In this document: in pieces, positions 61,014-64,000 of the stretch
Layout of the letters: each line of letters starts with the position of its first letter
How positions within the stretch are numbered: the first letter of the stretch is position 1
Assembly (NCBI GenBank): GCA_946998205.1
Contig: CAMPYJ010000005.1
Location: forward strand, 27,315-91,314
DNA from: an uncultured Prevotella sp.
GTDB taxonomy: Bacteria; Bacteroidota; Bacteroidia; Bacteroidales; Bacteroidaceae
Length of the DNA: 64,000 bases
Reading direction: 5' to 3'
Translations under genes and position numbers: made by a program
The notes under the pieces: model-generated
Seen by the model: the letters and a program-made list of their open reading frames with translations, nothing else
The model's database searches: none
What the model was told of the DNA's origin: nothing

Positions 61014-61195
61014 GGGCGGTTCTATAAATTAGCTTTGACAGATTGTGAGACTGTTTTTGAGGTCAATTTGTTTGTGAGTGAAGGAGTATAGCGAGCTATA
61101 CGACTGAACGAACAAGCAAATTGAACCAAAAACGGAGCAAGCCGAATACAATCAAACTTGTTTGAATTGTTGAGGCGCAGCCTGTTTTATATAAA
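61013..61195. mobile_element. second MITE-like element, abutting the IS end
   Basis: It begins AGGGCGGTTCTATAAATTAG. Up to about 61103 it is the reverse complement of the right half of the element at 60107-60302 (shared GCTTTGACAGATTGTGAGAC and GTATAGCGAGCTATACGACT). It then diverges (AGCCGAATACAATCAAACTT) and runs directly into the IS terminal motif at 61196. Confidence 0.65.
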
Positions 61196-62566
61196 GGGCG
61201 GTTCTATAAATTACCGCCCTCAATTGAGGCGAGCATGTTGTAACGTATCATGACCAGTGAAACATGTGCGATATGGGCGGAAAAGTCGCGGGATGAGCAA
61301 TCAGCAAGTCCAAGCAGACGCTTGCTGTCTGAGAAGAACACCTCTATGCTCCAACGCATGGAGTATATCTCGTAGGCACGCATAAAACGGAGACACAAAT
61401 CTGTTGTAAGAAGTACTTTCCACGCTTCCTTTTTTCCCCTCTTGCAAAAGAACAATTTTACGGAACGTTTTCCAAGCGCAACTTCAATTTCGGCATAATG
61501 GCAATGGTAGCGCCTGCTGTATTTCACTTCCTTCTTAGCCTTAAGTCTGGTGATTATGGCCCTGGCAGACAATTCACCCCAATTAGTAGTCATATACTTG
61601 GTGTTGCCCATCTTTGCCATGCCGAGAAGATGGAATTTCTTGTGGCGGCGATAAACGAAATCCACAAGTTCGGTACATGTGAACCAGCTGTCAACCAGCA
61701 AGTAATCGAAAGGTATCTTGTTGTGTATCGCATTCTTCACCATATCCAACAGCTTGATACCCTTGCTCATGAAATACTCTTCCTTACGTTTGGCGATATG
61801 ACACTTCTCGTCACGTTTGCGCTCATAACGCCCGTTCCTTTGTTCAGAGGTAAGCCCTTGTTCCCTGCCGTCAACCTTGCCCTTCTCGCCGTGAAGCGAG
61901 AAGTCGAGCATGAACTGCGTGCGGCCATCGCTCCAGCACAACATTAGAGCCTTGTAGCCGAGGATGCATTTCTGGTGTACATGCGAGAATATCTTGCCTA
62001 TGGATTCCATGTGTATGCCCGTCTTTGGAAGATCCGTGTCATCGGCTATCAGTACGGTTGGAAGCAGACTCTTCTTATGGTCCTGGCGCACGGTCACTTT
62101 CGTCAGCAGCCAATTGGTTATGCGGTACACGACATTCCGCCAGTTGACGTTGTCTTGTGACAGATATGAATAGAGGATATCTTTCTTACCGCCAAACATA
62201 CGACACAGCGCCGAACCATTATAATGGGAGAAGCCTTTGATTGCGAAGAATGGAAGCAGTAACAATATCTGGAACACTTGAAGGTTCGTCAACCGGCAGT
62301 TCTCACGTTTCAAGCCACCAAGGCTGCGGTTGTCCAAATTTAATCCTTCAAGCAGGTGCGTAAATGTATCCATAACTATACTGCGACGTTTTTCTGAGAA
62401 AAAGTTGCGGATTTCTGAGGGGATATTTGTAATTTTGCTCATGGCTTTGAGTTTTGAGTAATGTTTTTGTCACATCTAATTTACTCATTTTCCGTGACAT
62501 ACGGAAATACTTAAAGCCTTTTTTATGTACTTCTTTTACGAACTTATTCTAAATCCGAAACTTGAG
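61196..62566 (-). mobile_element. IS4-like insertion sequence (upstream boundary uncertain)
   Basis: The 3' end is clear: GGGCGGTTCTATAAATTACC at 61196-61215 then GCCC, an inverted repeat (GGGCGGT / ACCGCCC) that contains the transposase stop codon. A matching end is not found upstream of the transposase start (62443-62566). That side instead ends with one arm of the 21-bp inverted repeat whose other arm is at 60772-60792. The element is therefore either 5'-truncated or bounded by that repeat. Confidence 0.55.
61204..62442 (-). CDS. IS4-superfamily DDE transposase
   Basis: Cut-and-paste transposase of 412 residues, apparently intact. DDE residues: first Asp in VLIADDTDLPKTG (134-137), second Asp251 in YLLVDSWFTC, and Glu367 in the IS4 Y-R-E-K signature IYSMRWSIEVFFSDSKRLLG. 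An N-terminal helical DNA-binding part (about 20-110) precedes. The C-terminal codons for GGNL and the TAG stop lie inside the element's terminal repeat. Remnants of this 3' end occur at 4139. It may supply transposase in trans to the short elements that share its end. Confidence 0.92.
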   Translation of the reverse strand: MSKITNIPSEIRNFFSEKRRSIVMDTFTHLLEGLNLDNRSLGGLKRENCRLTNLQVFQILLLLPFFAIKGFSHYNGSALCRMFGGKKDILYSYLSQDNVNWRNVVYRITNWLLTKVTVRQDHKKSLLPTVLIADDTDLPKTGIHMESIGKIFSHVHQKCILGYKALMLCWSDGRTQFMLDFSLHGEKGKVDGREQGLTSEQRNGRYERKRDEKCHIAKRKEEYFMSKGIKLLDMVKNAIHNKIPFDYLLVDSWFTCTELVDFVYRRHKKFHLLGMAKMGNTKYMTTNWGELSARAIITRLKAKKEVKYSRRYHCHYAEIEVALGKRSVKLFFCKRGKKEAWKVLLTTDLCLRFMRAYEIYSMRWSIEVFFSDSKRLLGLADCSSRDFSAHIAHVSLVMIRYNMLASIEGGNL

Positions 62567-63517
62567 TTATTTTATGTTTATCGTATTCCTCAACGCACAA
62601 ATTGCGCCATTCTTCATACTATATATATTAAAATATAGAGGCCGAATGGGTTGTTGGTTAAAAATATTAAGTATATCTTGCTTTGTTAAGTTTGAACGTT
62701 GTTGAACAATAGGTCTACACTGATTGTCAAATGTGATAATCAGTGCATTGCGTACAATACCATTGTTTTCTATTGAAACAGCTGTATTTATTCGTTCATC
62801 ATCGTTATGGTTTTCTATCGCTGCTATGACATAACATATTTTCCCCAGAGTTATCGAATTAATACAGCCATAATGATTTTTCTCAACAGGATATACTGAC
62901 AGTATGTTCTCTGTTTCGTCAGCAAGGGAAAAATGTGCCATTACTTGATTCAAGCTATATACAATAAAGGATTGATATCGAAGCTGTATACTGTTGTTTT
63001 GTAGCCATAAGGAATCTAATGAGATGCATTCTTTCCCTCCATATGCCAAACGAATCTCTTTCAGTGTATTAAAGCGATTTTGAGAAAAGGTGAATTGTTC
63101 ATTTTGCTCAATATCATTCTCTTTTAATGACTTTATAATCCTCTGTGTTTCTAACAGATTTGGAGTATAATTATACTCATAAAATTCTGCTCCATATGAC
63201 AGCATGGTCGAAACCTTATTATATTGAGGGTTTGGCAAAGAAGTAATATGTCGTGCTGAAGAGTTCTCTAAATCAACAACATTTCCAAGAAAACATTGTA
63301 AGTAGTTTTCTTCAACAATAGGAATATCGTAAAGGTCAAAATTATACTGACTATGTTTTATAGTATCATTTTGAGAGATTATACTGTCATTCTCATTGTG
63401 GATTATTTGCTTATTGGGTAATGGTTCATCATTGCCACAAGCAAACAACATCATTGGTGTAAATATGTAGCAAAATGCATATTGTGCACCCTTCTTTATA
63501 TAAGGGTATCTCTGCAT
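62567..63517 (-). CDS. lipoprotein of unknown function
   Basis: An exported lipoprotein of 316 residues. Start 63517 (MQRYPYIKKGAQYAFCYIFT) is chosen because a promoter box lies at 63540-63547 and a lipobox PMMLFAC follows, with the acylated Cys at residue 27. The mature protein is rich in Asn, Ile, Tyr and Gln and has a lower G+C coding style than the rest of the window. This suggests transfer or an accessory surface protein. Segments such as STMLSYGAEFYEYNYTPNLL and IRLAYGGKECISLDSLWLQN do not match a family I know. Its stop codon abuts the inverted-repeat arm at 62546-62566. Confidence 0.75.
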   Translation of the reverse strand: MQRYPYIKKGAQYAFCYIFTPMMLFACGNDEPLPNKQIIHNENDSIISQNDTIKHSQYNFDLYDIPIVEENYLQCFLGNVVDLENSSARHITSLPNPQYNKVSTMLSYGAEFYEYNYTPNLLETQRIIKSLKENDIEQNEQFTFSQNRFNTLKEIRLAYGGKECISLDSLWLQNNSIQLRYQSFIVYSLNQVMAHFSLADETENILSVYPVEKNHYGCINSITLGKICYVIAAIENHNDDERINTAVSIENNGIVRNALIITFDNQCRPIVQQRSNLTKQDILNIFNQQPIRPLYFNIYSMKNGAICALRNTINIK

Positions 63518-63539
63518 AGTTTGGTATGTTTTATTAGTG

Positions 63540-63570
63540 CAAAGGTGGCATTTTATCAATTGCCATACAA
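63540..63570 (-). promoter_or_regulatory. promoter of the terminal lipoprotein gene
   Basis: TTTG, a 19-20-nt spacer and CACCTTTG (63540-63547, minus), with C for T at the first position of the -7 box; 22 nt before the ATG. Confidence 0.5.
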
Positions 63571-63928
63571 ACATTTTCAACGCCACATAATACAACGCTA
63601 TATTAATTGATTTATATCAATTATAACAGTAGTAAACCTCTGTTGTTCAGCAAGTATAAACTGCTATGGTCGTTACCATAGGTGTCATAAATTAAATCTA
63701 AGGTTCTACATGCTCAATCAATGTCGACCCAAATAGAACATTTTCAAAGAATGAGACCTCTGCAAAACCTTCTCTTTCTCTCATAAAATCACTTATAACC
63801 ACATTAAATCTAAAAATAAAGCCTATCTAAGGAGCAAAAGGGCTTATATACCCCCTATTTTATATATATTTCTCCCTTATTTGAGAGAATTGGACACAAA
63901 TATAGATGATAATAATCGTTTAACTGCA
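63571..63928. other. AT-rich intergenic stretch
   Basis: No gene is visible. Two items stand out: a perfect hairpin CTATGGT-CGTT-ACCATAG (63664-63681), and GAGACCTCTGCAAAA (63753-63767), which resembles the outer end of IS5-like elements. An element could start there and run off the window. Confidence 0.35.
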
Positions 63929-64000
63929 TCAATTATACCAATACATTAATTCCGCAGCATAAATTCTTGTAAGAACTCCAAGTGCCTGAGAAACAAAGTT
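63929..64000 (-). CDS. possible C-terminal end of a gene running in from the right
   Basis: On the minus strand the last 72 bases read NFVSQALGVLTRIYAAELMY, WYN, stop (TGA at 63929-63931). The frame is open to the window edge and protein-like, but 23 residues are too few to be sure. If the IS5-like end at 63753 is real, this may be part of that element. Confidence 0.3.
   Translation of the reverse strand, partial: NFVSQALGVLTRIYAAELMYWYN

Overview
The window is from a member of the Bacteroidota, most likely Prevotellaceae. It carries SusC/RagA- and FecA-type TonB-dependent receptors, a fused FeoA-FeoB, a two-domain malic enzyme, and the DUF4491, DUF5687 and DUF6057 families. Almost every recognisable promoter has the Bacteroidota form: TTTG near -33 and TAnnTTTG near -7, with no Shine-Dalgarno rule. 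Most of the window is ordinary core chromosome. The last 5 kb (about 59.1-64 kb) is a degraded, repeat-rich accessory patch.

Layout. 0-4.1 kb: minus-strand operon of two TonB-dependent receptors, the second cut by the window edge. 4.2-8.4 kb: riboflavin synthase behind a structured, separately promoted RNA leader, an orphan TolC, a HAD phosphatase and an SDR. 8.5-13.5 kb: sppA, lpxK, punA, thiL, with lpxK and punA sharing more than 110 nt. 13.6-20.5 kb: tRNA-Phe, rlmH, a DUF4491 protein, a phosphohexose mutase, feoAB, two tRNA-Lys, tRNA-Ser and tRNA-Glu. 20.6-31.7 kb: beta-helix lipoprotein with cdd, a broken HAD gene, the rsmG-MBL-ruvC operon, a MORN protein with glgB and DUF6057, and kdsB. 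31.8-47.6 kb: tilS, rlmI-like and RNase D-like genes, ftsK-lolA-DUF5687, sdaA, MgtC, GH25 lysozyme, zinc-ribbon protein, glucosaminidase-LysM, folK-M64-TPR. 47.6-59 kb: xpt with a purine permease, tRNA-Arg, maeB, ispE, a MurU-like enzyme with an AmgK-like kinase fused to a RapZ domain, groEL and groES. 59.1-64 kb: TonB receptor pseudogene, MITE-like elements, tRNA-Lys, an IS transposase and a lipoprotein.

How genes work together. The kinase-RapZ fusion and the MurU-like enzyme look like a peptidoglycan amino-sugar recycling pair carrying its own GlcN6P-sensor-type domain. A strong promoter-terminator unit for a small RNA lies just upstream of them. groES-groEL has a sigma-54-type -24/-12 promoter with upstream palindromes, unlike the housekeeping promoters around it. 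xpt with its permease, and punA, serve purine salvage. MORN-glgB-DUF6057 form one unit around glycogen branching.

Two dispersed repeat families stand out. One is a tandem repeat with a 22-bp period at five intergenic loci (7.5, 16.7, 16.9, 31.7 and 41.9 kb). The other is a terminal-repeat family beginning GGGCGGTTCTATAAATTA (4.1, 7.3, 16.8, 60.1, 61.0 and 61.2 kb), which ends in the 3' end of the resident IS4-like transposase gene. All calls come from reading the sequence; no database search was run.
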